Part shown: positions 63,201 through 64,000 of the stretch, one piece after another
Layout: each line of letters starts with the position of its first letter
Position numbering within the stretch: position 1 is the stretch's first letter
NCBI RefSeq assembly: GCF_019966575.1
Contig: NZ_JAINFK010000005.1
Span: 195,431-259,430, forward strand
From: Oricola cellulosilytica
Lineage (GTDB): Bacteria; Pseudomonadota; Alphaproteobacteria; Rhizobiales; Rhizobiaceae
DNA length: 64,000 nucleotides
Direction: 5' to 3'
The notes under the pieces: model-generated
What the model saw: only the letters and a program-made list of their open reading frames with translations
What the model was told of the DNA's origin: nothing
Database searches by the model: none
Position numbers and translations under genes: made by a program

Positions 63201-64000
63201 CTAGAACTTGAAGCTCGCCATCTTGAACATGATGGCGTTGCCCAGAAGTAGCCACATGACCGAGCCGCCGACCAGCATCCACGTTAGGCTGATGTCCGCC
63301 ACGTCGGCATAGTAGCTCGGCATCAGCACCAGCACCGCGAGCACAAGCAGCACCGGAACCGCTGTCAGGATGTAGGCCGACAACCGTCCCTCGACCGAGA
63401 TTGCCTTGATCTTTCTGCGAAGTTTGCCGCGCTCGCGGATGACTTCTGAAAGTCCTTCCAGGATCTCGCGCAGATTGCCTCCGGTGGTCGATTGAATGGA
63501 CACTGCGGTGACGAAAAGCGGCAGATCCTCGTGCCCTACGCGCTCATAAAGGTTGCGCAGTCCCGTCACCATGTCCGAGCCGTATGTTACCTCGTCGGAA
63601 ACAATTCCGAATTCGGTGCCGATCGGGTCCGGCATTTCCCGCGACACCATCGACACCGCAACCGGCACCGGATGCCCCGCCTTCAGGCCCCGCGTGATCA
63701 GATCGAGCGCTTCGGGCAACTGGACGCCGAAACGCTTGTGGCGTCTCTTGCGCAGAAACCGCAGGACGAGGATTGGAAGCAATGGAACGAGCGCAACTGC
63801 AACCAGGGCGCCGATATGCAGCCGGTTGAGATAGAACCCGCCCGTAATCCCGATGAGCAGGGCCACTGCGCTGGTAATTGTGAGGAACGTCGAGAGCGGC
63901 ATCGTCATTCCCGATTGGGTGCGGAGCAGCGTCAGGGTCGCCATCAGCGAAAAGCGGCTGGCCCCGTCCAGTCCGCGCTCCTTGCGCAACTGGACAAGCA
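63201..64000 (-). CDS. tadB: TadB-like type II secretion F-domain membrane protein, partial
   Basis: The 5' end runs off the right edge, so only about 266 residues are seen; family members are usually 310-340 long. Two helices near the visible N-terminus (TFLTITSAVALLIGITGGF and GALVAVALVPLLPILVLRFL) precede a T2SSF domain with LPEALDLITRGLKAGHPVPV and SIQSTTGGNLREILEGLSEV. Two further helices close the protein. It is upstream of tadC and would form the inner-membrane platform with it. The rest of the tad operon lies beyond the window. Confidence 0.9.
   Translation of the reverse strand, partial: LVQLRKERGLDGASRFSLMATLTLLRTQSGMTMPLSTFLTITSAVALLIGITGGFYLNRLHIGALVAVALVPLLPILVLRFLRKRRHKRFGVQLPEALDLITRGLKAGHPVPVAVSMVSREMPDPIGTEFGIVSDEVTYGSDMVTGLRNLYERVGHEDLPLFVTAVSIQSTTGGNLREILEGLSEVIRERGKLRRKIKAISVEGRLSAYILTAVPVLLVLAVLVLMPSYYADVADISLTWMLVGGSVMWLLLGNAIMFKMASFKF

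Overview
The window looks like a chromosomal segment from an alphaproteobacterium, most likely a member of the Hyphomicrobiales (Rhizobiales). This is an inference from gene content and order: a GC-rich genome, a tRNA-Tyr/tRNA-Gly/tRNA-Gly/tuf transcript, the hom-glpX-recJ neighbourhood, a sufBCDSTA cluster with Irr-type boxes, DUF455, an ATP12 chaperone, a class I PHA synthase, a smoEFGK-smoS-mtlK polyol operon and tad pilus genes. No insertion sequence, prophage, CRISPR array, integrase or replication origin was recognised.

Layout. 1-530: the start of tuf and three tRNA genes, all leftward. 0.7-2.3 kb: rlmB and an OmpA-type lipoprotein. 2.3-9.3 kb: a divergent sugar-uptake locus, with ribokinase, FucU mutarotase and an ABC ATPase leftward and a large Tat-type binding protein plus two permeases rightward. 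9.3-9.8 kb: a gene-free convergent spacer rich in inverted repeats. 9.8-18.4 kb: two catabolic operons around a divergent aldo/keto reductase. The first is sgcQ-like, M42 peptidase, FGGY kinase and SIS isomerase, all joined by ATGA overlaps. The second is UxaA-type dehydratase, TIM-barrel isomerase and PfkB kinase. 18.5-21 kb: UDP-glucose dehydrogenase and UDP-glucuronate 4-epimerase, which together make UDP-galacturonate. 21.1-27.6 kb: the sorbitol/mannitol operon. 28-30.7 kb: tRNA-Thr, NAD kinase, a DEAD-box helicase and a small membrane peptide. 30.7-38.3 kb: the suf operon with an inserted cupin gene, a second cysteine desulfurase and two Irr-box-like sites. 38.4-46.7 kb: a hydrolase, an envelope glycosylation trio (ArnT-like, LABN, GT2), tyrS and a large AsmA/YhdP-like protein. 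46.8-64 kb: mostly housekeeping genes (bcp, DUF455, M23 peptidase, recJ, glpX, hom, aminotransferase, phaC, sfsA, map, radC, atp12, cytochrome c'), then tadD, tadC and tadB running off the end.

How the parts may work together. The first 18 kb reads as a sugar-use island: one importer, a mutarotase, a sugar dehydrogenase, a sugar-acid dehydratase, three kinases and two isomerases. None of its three operons carries a recognisable regulator, and the true substrate cannot be read from sequence. The smo operon would import sorbitol or mannitol and oxidise it to fructose. The UDP-galacturonate genes and the GT2/LABN/ArnT trio could together decorate lipid A or LPS core. The strongest candidates for something undescribed are the sgcQ/M42/FGGY/SIS operon, the cupin inside suf, and the structured spacer at 9.3-9.8 kb. 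None of these is proven novel.
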